Shown here in pieces: positions 8,360 to 16,998 of a DNA stretch of 64,000 nucleotides. A program made the position numbers and the translations under genes. Source of the DNA: Actinocrinis puniceicyclus (GTDB lineage: Bacteria; Actinomycetota; Actinomycetes; Streptomycetales; Catenulisporaceae). The stretch lies in NCBI RefSeq assembly GCF_018283645.1, contig NZ_JAGSXH010000024.1, positions 1-64,000 on the forward strand, in the 5' to 3' direction. The notes under the pieces are model-generated. The model was not told the origin of the DNA. It searched no databases and saw only the letters and a program-made list of their open reading frames with translations. How positions within the stretch are numbered: the stretch's first letter is position 1; each line of letters starts with the position of its first letter.

Positions 8360-9205
8360 GTGTCCGAACCATGGGGGCAGCAGCCGCAGCAATCCGGCGG
8401 CGACTGGTCGGTACCGCAAAGCGGTGGCGACTCCGGGTCGTTCGCGCCGCCGCCGGTCGATCCGCAGTACGGCGCGCCGCAGCAGCCGCAGCAGCCGTAC
8501 GGGGCCCAGCCGCAGTACGGCGCCCCCCAGCAGCAGATGCCGCCGTACACGGACCAGGCGCAATACGGGGCTCAGCCGCAGTACGGCGCCCAGCCGCCCT
8601 ACGGTGCTCCAGGCGGCTACGGCGGCTACATGCCGCCGGCGCAACAGACGAACGGATTCGCGGTAGCCGGATTCATCCTGTGCTTCACGGCGATCCTCGG
8701 CCTGATCTTCTCGATCCTCGGCCTCGTGCGGTCCGGCAAGGCCGGTGGCAAGGGCCGCGGGCTCTCCATCGCGGGACTGGTGCTCTCGCTGCTGTTCGGC
8801 ATCGGCTACGGCGTCGGAATCGCGGCGGTCAGCAACAGCACCGCGCTCGACCCGGGCTGCACCTCGGCCGAGAGTTCCGTCACCTCCCTGCTCGACAGGT
8901 TGCAGACCGACAGCTCCAAAGTGAGCAACGACAGCAGCGACCAGACCGCGTTGCGGGCGGACCTGGCGACGTTCACCAATGACATCCAGACCCTGAAGAC
9001 GGACCTTGACAACGCGCTCGCCAAGGCGCAGCACCAGTCGGTCAAAGACCGGATCCAGGCCATGGACACCGACCTGGGCACCGTGCTCAGCGGCCTCAAG
9101 GCGCTCCAGAACGGCGACACCAGCCAACTGAGCCAGTTCACCGCAGCCGCAGACCGCCTCCAGGGCGACGGCACGGCGATCGACGACATCTGCAGCAAGC
9201 TCTGA
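8360..9205 (+). CDS. DUF4190-type membrane protein with Pro/Gln/Tyr-rich N-terminus
   Basis: 281 residues, GTG start after GAGGGGG. Residues 1-95 are disordered with repeated PQYGAP/PQYGAQ units. A DUF4190-like hairpin of two transmembrane helices follows (about 98-122 and 133-157, with a Gly/Lys-rich turn). The extracytoplasmic part (160-281) is helical, opens with LDPGC and ends with a Cys four residues from the C-terminus, so one disulfide could close the domain. The next gene is a clear paralogue. Function unknown; such proteins are abundant in actinobacteria. Confidence 0.85.
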   Translation: MSEPWGQQPQQSGGDWSVPQSGGDSGSFAPPPVDPQYGAPQQPQQPYGAQPQYGAPQQQMPPYTDQAQYGAQPQYGAQPPYGAPGGYGGYMPPAQQTNGFAVAGFILCFTAILGLIFSILGLVRSGKAGGKGRGLSIAGLVLSLLFGIGYGVGIAAVSNSTALDPGCTSAESSVTSLLDRLQTDSSKVSNDSSDQTALRADLATFTNDIQTLKTDLDNALAKAQHQSVKDRIQAMDTDLGTVLSGLKALQNGDTSQLSQFTAAADRLQGDGTAIDDICSKL

Positions 9206-9226
9206 CCCCTCCTCGCCGAGAGACAA

Positions 9227-9275
9227 GCAGGGCCGCCGCCGGCAGCACCGCCGGCAGCGGCCCTGCGCCGTTTCT
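9227..9275 (+). terminator. Rho-independent-type terminator
   Basis: Complementary arms GCAGGGCCGC and GCGGCCCTGC (outer) plus GCCGGC inner arms form a long stem at 9227-9266, followed by TTTCT at 9271. It follows the stop of the first DUF4190 gene and would separate it from the paralogue. Confidence 0.65.
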
Positions 9276-9443
9276 CCCGCCCCGGCTGCACGAAGCCGGT
9301 TCATCCTCCGTTTCTGATTCCACGGCCGTCATCACTTTTCGGCCGCGTTTGGTTGCACGTGCTGGTGCACGGTGCGCGCGACTCATACGATCATCAATCG
9401 TTGTCTGTCGCTTATCCGGTTTAACGCAAAGGCAAAAAACAAC

Positions 9444-10061
9444 ATGGCGAACGACTCGAACGAAGCGCTCTCGCTGTTCGAGGTTCCCCCGGCCGAACCG
9501 GCCGGGAACGGGGACTACCCAGGCCACTGGGACGACCACACGACCCCTCCCGCGGACCGGGGCAACCCCCTGGCCCTGGCGGGAGCGGTCGTTTCGTTTC
9601 TGCCTCCGGTCGGGCTCGCGCTCAGCGCGATCGGGTTGCGCCGCTCTCGCTCGCGGCGAGGCGCCGGACGCACGGCGGCGCTGATCGGAATAACGCTCTC
9701 GCTCGTGCTCGGCGGCGTCGAAACCTACGTCGCAGCCACAGCCCCGCTACTGGACTCCGGCTGCCTCAACGCCAACACCGCGGCATCACGGCTCCGCGCC
9801 GTCCAAGCCGCACCCGGCGGCGACCTGAGTGCGCTCGCGGCTGAACTCGACGCGATACACACCACCCTCGACGGCGCCGCCGACAGCGCGGACAGCGCTC
9901 AGGTGCGTACCCGACTGCAACTTGTAGCCGGTGACCTCGAAGCGCTGTCGGTCGACATCACGAACGCGAAAGCGACGGGGGAGACGGGCCAACTGGTGAC
10001 CGACGAGGCCAAACTGCAGGTGGACGGCACCGCGGCCGACTCATACTGCCACTCACTCTGA
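9444..10061 (+). CDS. DUF4190-like membrane protein, paralogue of the preceding gene
   Basis: 205 residues from ATG 9444. Same plan as the gene before it: polar N-terminus (short here, without PQYG repeats), two transmembrane helices (about 45-65 and 75-100) around a basic turn (RRSRSRRGAG), then a helical outer domain that opens with LDSGC and closes with a Cys four residues from the end. Conserved marks in both copies are LD[PS]GC and DGTA.D..C..L. Tandem duplication with loss of the repeat region is the simplest explanation. It is tail-to-tail with the response regulator, 23 bp apart. An in-frame start at 9372 is possible but has no ribosome site. Confidence 0.8.
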   Translation: MANDSNEALSLFEVPPAEPAGNGDYPGHWDDHTTPPADRGNPLALAGAVVSFLPPVGLALSAIGLRRSRSRRGAGRTAALIGITLSLVLGGVETYVAATAPLLDSGCLNANTAASRLRAVQAAPGGDLSALAAELDAIHTTLDGAADSADSAQVRTRLQLVAGDLEALSVDITNAKATGETGQLVTDEAKLQVDGTAADSYCHSL

Positions 10062-10084
10062 CCGCGCGACAGCACTCTGATGAA

Positions 10085-10771
10085 TCATCCGACGAGGCCG
10101 TGCCGGTACGCATAACGCACGGCTTGGGCGCGGTCACGCACACCGGCCTTTGCGAACAGATGGTTGATGTGTGTCTTGACCGTGGCTTCGGACACGAACA
10201 GTTGCGCGGCGATCTGCGCATTGGAACTGCCCGCCGCGATCAGGCGTAGCACTTCGATCTCACGCGCCGTCAGATTGTCCGGTCTCGACGATACGCTCTG
10301 CGCTGTCGCCATCGGCACCGGGCTGCTCGCGGCGGCCGCGGCAGAGACAAGCCTGCGCTGCACCGCGCCGTCGAGGACCGACTGACCGGCCGCGGCCGCG
10401 ATCACGGCGCGGGCGATGTCCTCGCGCCCCGAGTCCTTGGTGAGATAGCCGAGCGCACCTGCCTGAAGTGCCCCGTGAATCGAGACGTCGTCAGCGTAAG
10501 TGGTCAGCACGACCACCCTCGTGCGCGGGTACTGTGCGGTGATCCGCGCAGTCGCCTCGATGCCGTCCATGACAGGCATGTGCAGGTCCATCAGCACCAC
10601 GTCCGGATCCGTCGCCGCGACCGCGTCAAGCGTCTGCCTTCCGTCGCCCGCGGCGGCGACAACGGTGATCTGCGGATCGAGATCAAGCAGGGTGACCAGT
10701 CCGTCGCGCACCGCGGCCTGATCATCCGCGACGAGCACGCGGATCTGGGGCCTTTCCGAACCGGAGTCCAC
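10085..10771 (-). CDS. NarL/LuxR-family response regulator
   Basis: 228 residues. Receiver domain 9-125 with the acidic pair Asp16-Asp17, phospho-acceptor Asp62 (LMDLHMP), Thr90 region (VVLTTY) and Lys112 (YLTKDS). A C-terminal LuxR helix-turn-helix (165-225: LTAREIEVLRLIAAGSSNAQIAAQL) binds DNA. It lies 74 bp downstream of the histidine kinase in the same direction and is its expected partner. A 19-nt palindrome sits just upstream of its start. Targets unknown. Confidence 0.95.
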   Translation of the reverse strand: MDSGSERPQIRVLVADDQAAVRDGLVTLLDLDPQITVVAAAGDGRQTLDAVAATDPDVVLMDLHMPVMDGIEATARITAQYPRTRVVVLTTYADDVSIHGALQAGALGYLTKDSGREDIARAVIAAAAGQSVLDGAVQRRLVSAAAAASSPVPMATAQSVSSRPDNLTAREIEVLRLIAAGSSNAQIAAQLFVSEATVKTHINHLFAKAGVRDRAQAVRYAYRHGLVG

Positions 10772-10783
10772 CGCTCCAGCCTA

Positions 10784-10802
10784 GTGTCCCGCGCCGGGAC
10801 AC
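10784..10802. promoter_or_regulatory. 19-nt palindrome between kinase and regulator genes
   Basis: GTGTCCCG-CGC-CGGGACAC (10784-10802) lies 12 bp before the response regulator start. It could be an autoregulatory operator or a small hairpin that sets the kinase/regulator ratio. LuxR-type regulators do bind dyads of this size, but no target is proven. Confidence 0.45.
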
Positions 10803-10845
10803 CAGGCCGTGGTTGAGAAGTGGCGTCGCGGCCCCGCGAGGTTGC

Positions 10846-12126
10846 TCAAACCCGGCCTGGACCAGGGCGAGGCACCAAAGGCCGCGCGACGGCATCCGGC
10901 CGCTGAGTTCCAAGGGGCCGCGCGCTCGCCGGAATACGCAGGGCGACTCGCCAGCCGTCGCCGTGCGCGCCCGCGTCCAGACTGCCTCCGGCCAGCTCTG
11001 CGCGTTCCCTGAGGCCGGCCAGGCCGTAGCCACCGCCGGACGAGGCGAGCGCAGTGACCGGCGCGGTCGCGGCACCGTTGGTCACCGTCAGGACGGTTTC
11101 GCAAGCAGCGCACACCAGCGAGAGCTCGATCGGTGCGCCCGGGGCGTGCTTGCGCGCATTCGTCAGTGACTCCTGCGCGGTGCGGTACAGCGCCAGCGAT
11201 GTGTCGGGCTGGAGATCAGCCGGTTCACGGTCCGCGACGACGGTGACGGACGCGCCGGTGTCCGACGCGTACGATTCGGCCAGCGCACGCAACAGCGTCC
11301 GCAGGGGCGGAGTGTCCTCACGCAGCGCAGCGATGGCCCGGCGCGTCTCAGTCAGGCCCTCGCGCGCGATGCGCCGCGCGCTGATCACATAATTGTGCGC
11401 CTTCTGCGGGTCGGTCCCGCTGCTCAGCAGCGCGTCGGCGGCTTCGAGCTGCACCGTCAGCGCGGAGAGGGAGTGCGCGAGCACATCGTGGATCTCGCGG
11501 GCGATACGGCCGCGCTCGGCCAGCGCCGCCGCGTGCGCCTGCTCGTCGTTCGCGCGGCGCGTCTCCGCCAGCAACTGCTCGGCGGTGGCAGCGCGCTGCG
11601 ACTGGGCGTGCCGGCCGAGACCCAGGCCGTAGCACCCGAACAGCACACCGACATACCCGGCCGCGGTGCCCGGGTTCGCCCCGGACACCGCGGTGGTGAC
11701 GAGCATGATCACGGAGAAGGTGAGGACGATGGTCAGCGAGAAGCGGACCCGGAAGCGCACGGACGCGGACATCGTGGCGGACGCCGGAAAGGTGACAGCG
11801 ACCGACGGCAGGTCCAGCCCCGTGAGCAGCGCGCCGGCCGCGCCGAACACACACAGCGCGACGATCACGGCCCGCTCGCCGATCCGCTGCGGTGCGAGGT
11901 AGATCCCGGCGGACCAGACGACCCAGCCGGCAGCGCAGAACGCAAGCATCACGGCGGCGAGCAGTCCGACCCCGTGTGTGCCGAACTGCACGTGTTGACG
12001 CTGAGTCAGAGTGGCCCACAGGATGAATCCGAGCGCGGCCAACCGCGCCGGGAACATGCGGTACCTCGCCGGCACGGCACGGTGCTCGGTCGACCACTTC
12101 GCGGTCCAGTCGATCACGTCCGACAC
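10846..12126 (-). CDS. NarL-family sensor histidine kinase
   Basis: 426 residues, GTG start, no obvious ribosome site. Four to six N-terminal transmembrane segments (about 28-42, 53-76, 85-104, 130-148, 156-170) and no large extracellular sensor. HisKA_3 dimerisation domain with phospho-acceptor His213 (REIHDVLAHSL), then an HATPase domain (N-box QESLTNARKHA, G-box GGGYGLAGLRER). The C-terminal 30 residues are Pro/Arg-rich. It pairs with the downstream response regulator. The signal is likely membrane-derived, but nothing in the sequence names it. Confidence 0.93.
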   Translation of the reverse strand: MSDVIDWTAKWSTEHRAVPARYRMFPARLAALGFILWATLTQRQHVQFGTHGVGLLAAVMLAFCAAGWVVWSAGIYLAPQRIGERAVIVALCVFGAAGALLTGLDLPSVAVTFPASATMSASVRFRVRFSLTIVLTFSVIMLVTTAVSGANPGTAAGYVGVLFGCYGLGLGRHAQSQRAATAEQLLAETRRANDEQAHAAALAERGRIAREIHDVLAHSLSALTVQLEAADALLSSGTDPQKAHNYVISARRIAREGLTETRRAIAALREDTPPLRTLLRALAESYASDTGASVTVVADREPADLQPDTSLALYRTAQESLTNARKHAPGAPIELSLVCAACETVLTVTNGAATAPVTALASSGGGYGLAGLRERAELAGGSLDAGAHGDGWRVALRIPASARPLGTQRPDAVARPLVPRPGPGRV

Positions 12127-12306
12127 GGTAATACCCGTGGGCTGATCAGCGAAGTGTCTCGCGCGAACCGCCCGCCGACGACGAAAACGATCATCGTGGC
12201 CGCGATCGCGGTCTGCCCGCGTGTGGCTCCCGTGCTCATCTCCCGCTCCCCGATGCCTGCCGCGTGAAGGTACGGCTCGAAGTTAAGCGCGCGGGCGGCA
12301 CGCCGG

Positions 12307-12337
12307 GATCAACCCGGGGGTTGGCTCCGGGTTGATC
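12307..12337 (-). terminator. Hairpin terminator of the MprF-like gene
   Basis: Perfect 11-bp arms GATCAACCCGG (12307-12317) and CCGGGTTGATC (12327-12337) with a 9-nt loop lie 28 bp past the stop codon. No T-tract follows, which is common in high-GC actinobacteria. Confidence 0.6.
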
Positions 12338-12364
12338 CTCGCAGTGAACGAAGTCGCGCCGGCC

Positions 12365-14140
12365 TCAATCCGACCGCGCTCGCCTGATCGAGGGCAGCGC
12401 GAGGAAACCCTCGGCGCGCGCATAGGCGACGCCGATGCGCGGAAGGTCGCTGGACCGGCCGTAGAGCACGAAACGCGGTTCCCAGATCGGGCGGTACTTG
12501 GCGTTCGCCCGGTACAACGATTCGAGCTGCCACCAGCGCGAGAAGAACAGCAACACCGCGCGCCACAGGCGCAGCACCGGCCCGGCGCCGAGCCGTGAAC
12601 CGCGCTCGAAGACCGCCCGGAACATGGCGAAGTTCAGCGAGATCCGCTCGACGCCCACCTCGGCGGCCCGCTGGATCAACTCGATGACCATGTATTCGAT
12701 CACGCCGTTGTCCGACGCCTTGTCCCGCCGCATCAGATCCAGCGACAGCCCCGAACTTCCCCAGGGCACGTAGGACAGCAGCGCGCACAGCCGGCCCTCG
12801 ACGTCGTGGCACTCGACCATCACGCAGCGCCCGTCCGCCGCGTCGCCCAACCGGCCGAGCGCCATCGAGAATCCGCGCTCGCTCTCGCCGTACCGCCAGT
12901 GGTCCGCGGCCTTGATCAGCGCGGCGAACTCGTCTCTGGGAATGTCCTCGTGCCGGCGGACGCGCACCGTGTAACCGGCGCGCTTGACCCGGTTGTACGC
13001 CTGCCGTACTACGCGCATCGCCCGGCCCTCAAGGGTGAAGTCCGCGACCTCGACAACGGCCTCGTCGCCGAGCTCGAGCGCGGTGAGGCCGTGCCGTTGG
13101 TAGACCGTGCCGCCCTCCTCGCTCGCCCCGGCCACCGCCGGTGCCCACGCGTGTTGATACGCCTCGGTCAGCCATGCCTCGATCGCCCCCGGCCATGCCT
13201 CCGGGTCGCCGAGAGGGTCGCCAGACGCCAGGGATACGCCTCCTACGACGCGGTACGCGATCGCGGACTTGCCTGTCGGGGAAAAGACGACCGCCTTGTC
13301 CCGGCGCAGTGCGAAGTAGCCGAGCGAGTCGCGGTCCCCGTGTTTGTCGAGCAGTGCGCGCAGCCGCTCCTCGTCCTCGGGCGAGTGCAGCCAGCGCCCG
13401 CGTGGCGAACGGAAGAGCGAGTAGAGCGCCAGCAGGAACAGCGCGAGGCTCATCAGGTTGATGATGACGCCGACCCAGTGCGGCACCACCAGGCCGTCCG
13501 GACCCATGTCGTCCCCGGCGAGGGTCGCCACGCGGGCCAGGGTGTAGCCGATACGGTCGCCCAGGCTGGAGACGCCGAGCGACCCGAAGGTGCTGACCAG
13601 CAGCACCCCGATCGCCACCGCGGCCGCGCCGCCGCCGAGCAGCACCCCGGCGGCCAGCTTCGGATTGTTCCGATCGCCCTTCGCGTAGAACTCGCGGCGA
13701 CCGCCCAGCAGCGCCAGCCACAACAGCAGCGTGAACCCGGTGGAGAACCAGTCGAACGGGTGGCCGCGGAACTGCGGGAAGATCATCGCATAGACGTAGA
13801 GCGCGGCGGTCGGCGTCAGCAGGACCATGTTGAAGATCCACGCCACGCGTTTACGCCGCCCCATCGTGACGGCCATGAACGCGGTGAAGGCGGCGGACGC
13901 GTACCCGGCGGTCAGCAGGTACGGCGTGAAGTAGTCGCCGGAATTGTGCCGGTGCACGGTGTTGCCGAAGGACACGAAGATCGCGCCGAGCAGATTCAGC
14001 AGCGCGGCGATCCGCAGGTACCAGACCGCGTAAACCGCCGAAGGACCGCGCAGCCGCCCGCCCAGCAGCCCCTTGCCCGGGGCCGGGGCGCAGTTGCCGC
14101 CCTTCCGGCCGGTAGACCGTTCCACAGTGCCCGCAGACAT
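12365..14140 (-). CDS. MprF-like membrane protein with DUF2156 aminoacyl-phosphatidylglycerol synthase domain
   Basis: 591 residues from ATG 14140 (GAAGGGACG upstream). The open frame continues much further 5' but would collide with the divergent LLM gene and has no homology there. About six transmembrane helices span residues 35-260, followed by a cytosolic DUF2156 double-GNAT domain (about 275-580) with VFSPTGKSAIAYRVVGG, LASGDPLG and LSLDLMRRDK. In MprF and the N-terminal half of LysX this domain transfers lysine or alanine from tRNA to phosphatidylglycerol, giving resistance to cationic peptides. No lysyl-tRNA synthetase domain is fused, so it would draw on the cell's aminoacyl-tRNA pool. 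Amino-acid specificity is not readable. Confidence 0.88.
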   Translation of the reverse strand: MSAGTVERSTGRKGGNCAPAPGKGLLGGRLRGPSAVYAVWYLRIAALLNLLGAIFVSFGNTVHRHNSGDYFTPYLLTAGYASAAFTAFMAVTMGRRKRVAWIFNMVLLTPTAALYVYAMIFPQFRGHPFDWFSTGFTLLLWLALLGGRREFYAKGDRNNPKLAAGVLLGGGAAAVAIGVLLVSTFGSLGVSSLGDRIGYTLARVATLAGDDMGPDGLVVPHWVGVIINLMSLALFLLALYSLFRSPRGRWLHSPEDEERLRALLDKHGDRDSLGYFALRRDKAVVFSPTGKSAIAYRVVGGVSLASGDPLGDPEAWPGAIEAWLTEAYQHAWAPAVAGASEEGGTVYQRHGLTALELGDEAVVEVADFTLEGRAMRVVRQAYNRVKRAGYTVRVRRHEDIPRDEFAALIKAADHWRYGESERGFSMALGRLGDAADGRCVMVECHDVEGRLCALLSYVPWGSSGLSLDLMRRDKASDNGVIEYMVIELIQRAAEVGVERISLNFAMFRAVFERGSRLGAGPVLRLWRAVLLFFSRWWQLESLYRANAKYRPIWEPRFVLYGRSSDLPRIGVAYARAEGFLALPSIRRARSD

Positions 14141-14524
14141 CCGCCGCTCGCGTCCCTTCGCTGTCCGATTCGTCCTTCTCATCCTGACGGACGGAGGCAC
14201 CGCGACGCGAACCGCGCGGCACCGCGTCCGCCCGGCCGTGGCGGGGCCGGGCGAACGCGGTCGCGGGGCCTGTTCCGGCGGCCTGGATGGTCCAGCGACT
14301 TCCCGGCCAACGGCAACAAGCTCCCTCCGGAAAATGACGAGATGCTCGCCTGACCGGTTCCGGGCGAGTCGACACGTTGATGCTGCCGGACGCGTGGCTG
14401 CCGAGACCAGAGCGGTTGGCTGTCGAGCCGGTGAAGGCGACCTTGCCGACGCCCGACGGCTACAGCGGTCGGGCGGCGCGCAAGGCGGCGATGCCGAGTC
14501 CGGTCCCGGTGCCAGGATGGGCCC
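14141..14524. other. Divergent intergenic region, no gene seen
   Basis: 384 bp between the MprF-like and LLM genes. It must hold both promoters. I found no convincing -10/-35 pair, palindrome or RNA. Confidence 0.5.
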
Positions 14525-15451
14525 ATGCAACTGCGCATCTTCACCGAGCCCCAGCAAGGCGCCACCTACGACACCCAGCTGACGATCGCCAAGGCCGCCG
14601 AAGACCTGGGCTTCGACGGCTTCTTCCGCTCGGACCACTACCTCAAGATGGGCGAGGTTTCCGGCCTGCCGGGACCGACGGACGCCTGGATCACCCTCGC
14701 CGGGCTGGCCCGCGAGACCTCCCGCATCCGGCTCGGCACCCTGGTGTCCCCGGCGACCTTCCGGCTGCCCGGCCCGCTGGCGATCCAGGTCGCGCAGGTC
14801 GACCGGATGTCCGGCGGCCGGGTCGAGCTGGGCCTGGGGACCGGATGGTTCGGCGAGGAACACGCGGCGTACGGGATCCCCTTCCCGGACAAGCGGTTCG
14901 AGCTGCTTGAAGAACAGCTGGCGATCGTCACCGGGCTCTGGGACACCCCGCAGGGGCAGACCTTCTCGTTCGCCGGCGAGCACTACCGGCTGGTGGACTC
15001 GCCCGCACTGCCGAAGCCGGCGCAGCGTCCGCACCCGCCGGTCATCGTGGGCGGCAGCGGCCCGACGCGCACCCCGCGCCTGGCCGCCCGCTACGCCGAC
15101 GAGTTCAACGCGAACTTCTGCGACCTGCAGGAGACGGCCGCCAGCTTCGCGCGGGTGCGCGCCGCGACGGCGCAGTCGGGCCGGGACCCGGACTCACTCA
15201 TCCTCTCCGCCGCCAGCACGACCGTCGTCGGCAAGGATGACGCAGAGGTGGCTCGGCGCGCTGAGGCGGCCGGGGTGCCCGTCGAGTGGCTGCGCGAGAA
15301 GGGCTACTACGGCACACCGGGCGAGGTGGTCGACACGCTCGGTCGCCTCAAGGAACTGGGCGCTACCCGGATCTACCTTCAGATCCGGGACCTGGCCGAC
15401 CTGGACCACCTGGAGCTGATCGCCGCCGAGGTGGCGCCGCAGCTGGGCTGA
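14525..15451 (+). CDS. LLM-class F420-dependent oxidoreductase
   Basis: 308 residues, a luciferase-like TIM barrel. Family marks: MQLRIFTEPQQGATYD at the N-terminus, ...EDLGFDGFFRSDHYLKMG (27-46), RIRLGTLVSPATFR, the glycine-rich LGLGTGWFGEEHAAYGIPF (106-124) and PPVIVGGSG (about 175-183). Such enzymes use coenzyme F420 in actinobacteria to reduce or oxidise small organic substrates, here unknown. The ATG lies 8 nt after an AGGATGG-like site. Together with the Ddn-type protein at 718-1326 it shows an F420-using organism. Confidence 0.92.
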   Translation: MQLRIFTEPQQGATYDTQLTIAKAAEDLGFDGFFRSDHYLKMGEVSGLPGPTDAWITLAGLARETSRIRLGTLVSPATFRLPGPLAIQVAQVDRMSGGRVELGLGTGWFGEEHAAYGIPFPDKRFELLEEQLAIVTGLWDTPQGQTFSFAGEHYRLVDSPALPKPAQRPHPPVIVGGSGPTRTPRLAARYADEFNANFCDLQETAASFARVRAATAQSGRDPDSLILSAASTTVVGKDDAEVARRAEAAGVPVEWLREKGYYGTPGEVVDTLGRLKELGATRIYLQIRDLADLDHLELIAAEVAPQLG

Positions 15452-15509
15452 CGGACCGGCCGGACGGCCCGGCGAACGGCGCCGGGCCGGGCCGGGCCGA
15501 GATGATTCC

Positions 15510-15522
15510 GACAACCGTTGTC
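15510..15522. promoter_or_regulatory. Palindromic operator candidate for the metal exporter
   Basis: GACAA-CCG-TTGTC is a perfect 13-nt dyad 46 bp before the likely start at 15568. An AT-rich segment with a TATACT -10-like box (15538-15543) follows. Metal sensors of the ArsR/SmtB or Zur type use AT-rich dyads near such promoters; the regulator is not identified here. Confidence 0.45.
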
Positions 15523-15567
15523 ATTGTCATATCTCAATATACTGTTTCACCGGCTATGCTGTGGCGC

Positions 15568-16563
15568 ATGAAGGTCGACCGCGCGCGCGACGGCGAGGGA
15601 CACGAGGAAGACAAGCCCGATCGTGCCGGCCACGGCCACGGGCACGACCACGGGCACGACCACGGCGCGGCGGTCCGCGCGGACTCGGACCGCCGCTACC
15701 TGACCGCGGCGCTCGGGCTGATCCTCGCCTTCATGGCGGCCGAGGTGACCGCCGGGCTGTCCGCGCGCTCGCTGGCCCTGGTCTCGGACGCCGGGCACAT
15801 GCTCACCGACGCCGCCTCGCTGGGCTTGGCACTGTTCGCCATGCGGCTGGCCGCCCGTCCGGCCAGCGGGCCGTGGACCTACGGCCTGCGCCGCGCGGAA
15901 ATCCTCTCCGCGCAGGCCAACGGCATCACGCTGCTCGTACTCGTGGTCGTGTTCGGCGACGAGGCGGTGCGCCGGCTGATCGAGCCGCCGAACGTGGCCG
16001 GCGGCCTGGTCACCGCGACCGCGCTCGTCGGCATCGCGGTCAACGCGGCGGCCGCGCTGTTGATCAGCCGCGCGAACCGGACCAGCCTGAACGTGGAGGG
16101 CGCGTTCCAGCACATCCTCAGCGACGCCTGGGCCTTCCTCGCCACGGCCGTCTCCGGCATCGTCGTGCTGACCACCGGGTTCGACCGCGCCGACGCGATC
16201 GCCTCGCTCTTCGTCGCCGCGCTGATGGCGCGCGCCGGATACCGGCTGGTGCGCGACTCGTGGCGGATCTTCCTGGAAGGCGCGCCGGCGGGACTGGAGC
16301 CCGCACGGGTCGGCGCCGCGATGGCGGCCGATCCGCAGGTCTCCGAGGTGCACGACCTGCACGTGTGGACGATCACCTCGGGGTTCGCGGCGCTTTCGGC
16401 CCATGTGCTGGTCGTGCCGGGGGAGAACTGCCACGCGGTGCGCGGCCGGCTCCAGGAGTTGCTGCGGGAGAAGTTCGGGATCCAGCACACGACGCTCCAG
16501 GTCGACCACGCGCCGGAGGCCCTGCTCACGATCGAGCGCACCGCGCCGCGCAGCGAGCACTGA
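15568..16563 (+). CDS. CDF-family cation (Zn2+/Co2+-type) exporter
   Basis: 332 residues from ATG 15568, with in-frame ATG 15556 as an alternative; neither has a ribosome site, and the TATACT box at 15538 lies so close that a very short leader or leaderless mRNA is possible. The N-terminus is His/Asp-rich (GHGHGHDHGHDHG, 21-33), a metal-chelating tail. Six transmembrane helices carry two HxxxD-type sites: SDAGHMLTD (73-81) and FQHILSDA (about 178-185). A cytoplasmic ferredoxin-like domain ends the protein (VHDLHVWTITSG). It exports divalent metal in exchange for protons. The family resemblance is to CzcD/ZitB. Confidence 0.92.
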   Translation: MKVDRARDGEGHEEDKPDRAGHGHGHDHGHDHGAAVRADSDRRYLTAALGLILAFMAAEVTAGLSARSLALVSDAGHMLTDAASLGLALFAMRLAARPASGPWTYGLRRAEILSAQANGITLLVLVVVFGDEAVRRLIEPPNVAGGLVTATALVGIAVNAAAALLISRANRTSLNVEGAFQHILSDAWAFLATAVSGIVVLTTGFDRADAIASLFVAALMARAGYRLVRDSWRIFLEGAPAGLEPARVGAAMAADPQVSEVHDLHVWTITSGFAALSAHVLVVPGENCHAVRGRLQELLREKFGIQHTTLQVDHAPEALLTIERTAPRSEH

Positions 16564-16797
16564 CAGTCAACCCCCCCCGGACATAGTGCGTTGGGATGCA
16601 CATCCGACTAATGTCACGGGTAAGTAACGCTTACGTGCGGCACTTGTCCGCGTGGCCGCCGTGGGAGAAAGTCGCAATGCCGGGTAGATCGGCGTACTCG
16701 CCCGATTGCTCCCGGCATCCGGCTTTTGTGCGTGCGGCGCGCGGGCCGCGGCACGCCGGAGCCCGTGCTTACCGGAGCAGAGAGGGGCGGAACGCTG

Positions 16798-16998
16798 ATG
16801 GATCGCCATGGACGCCCGCCGGCCTCGGATGTTGAGGCCTGGCTCGCGCAGGAGCTGTCGTTCCTCTACGCCGTGGAGCGCAAGGTCCTGCGCCGCGCGG
16901 CCCTGGCTAGGCGCAGCCGCTGGCTGTGCGTGGCGTTGCTCGCCGTCGGAGTGTGCTGCTCCGCCTGGGCTGTGGTCGGCGCACTGGGTAAAGGCTGA
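16798..16998 (+). CDS. Small single-span membrane protein, unknown
   Basis: 66 residues from ATG 16798 (AGAGAGGGGCGG about 10 nt upstream). Residues 1-42 are polar and partly helical (VEAWLAQELSFLYAVERKVLRRAALARRSRW); one hydrophobic helix follows (about 43-62), so the N-terminus is probably cytoplasmic because of the Arg/Lys cluster. No family recognised. An amphipathic segment before a transmembrane helix is common in small regulators of membrane complexes, but nothing around it names a partner. Confidence 0.6.
   Translation: MDRHGRPPASDVEAWLAQELSFLYAVERKVLRRAALARRSRWLCVALLAVGVCCSAWAVVGALGKG

Noticed and set aside
12806-14353. A 515-codon plus-strand frame opposite the MprF-like gene
   Set aside because: Antisense to a clear DUF2156 protein, rich in Arg/His/Gln with no motif.
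14141-15034. The 5' extension of the MprF-like frame up to 15034
   Set aside because: It overlaps the well-supported LLM gene on the other strand, lacks homology and has a better start at 14140.
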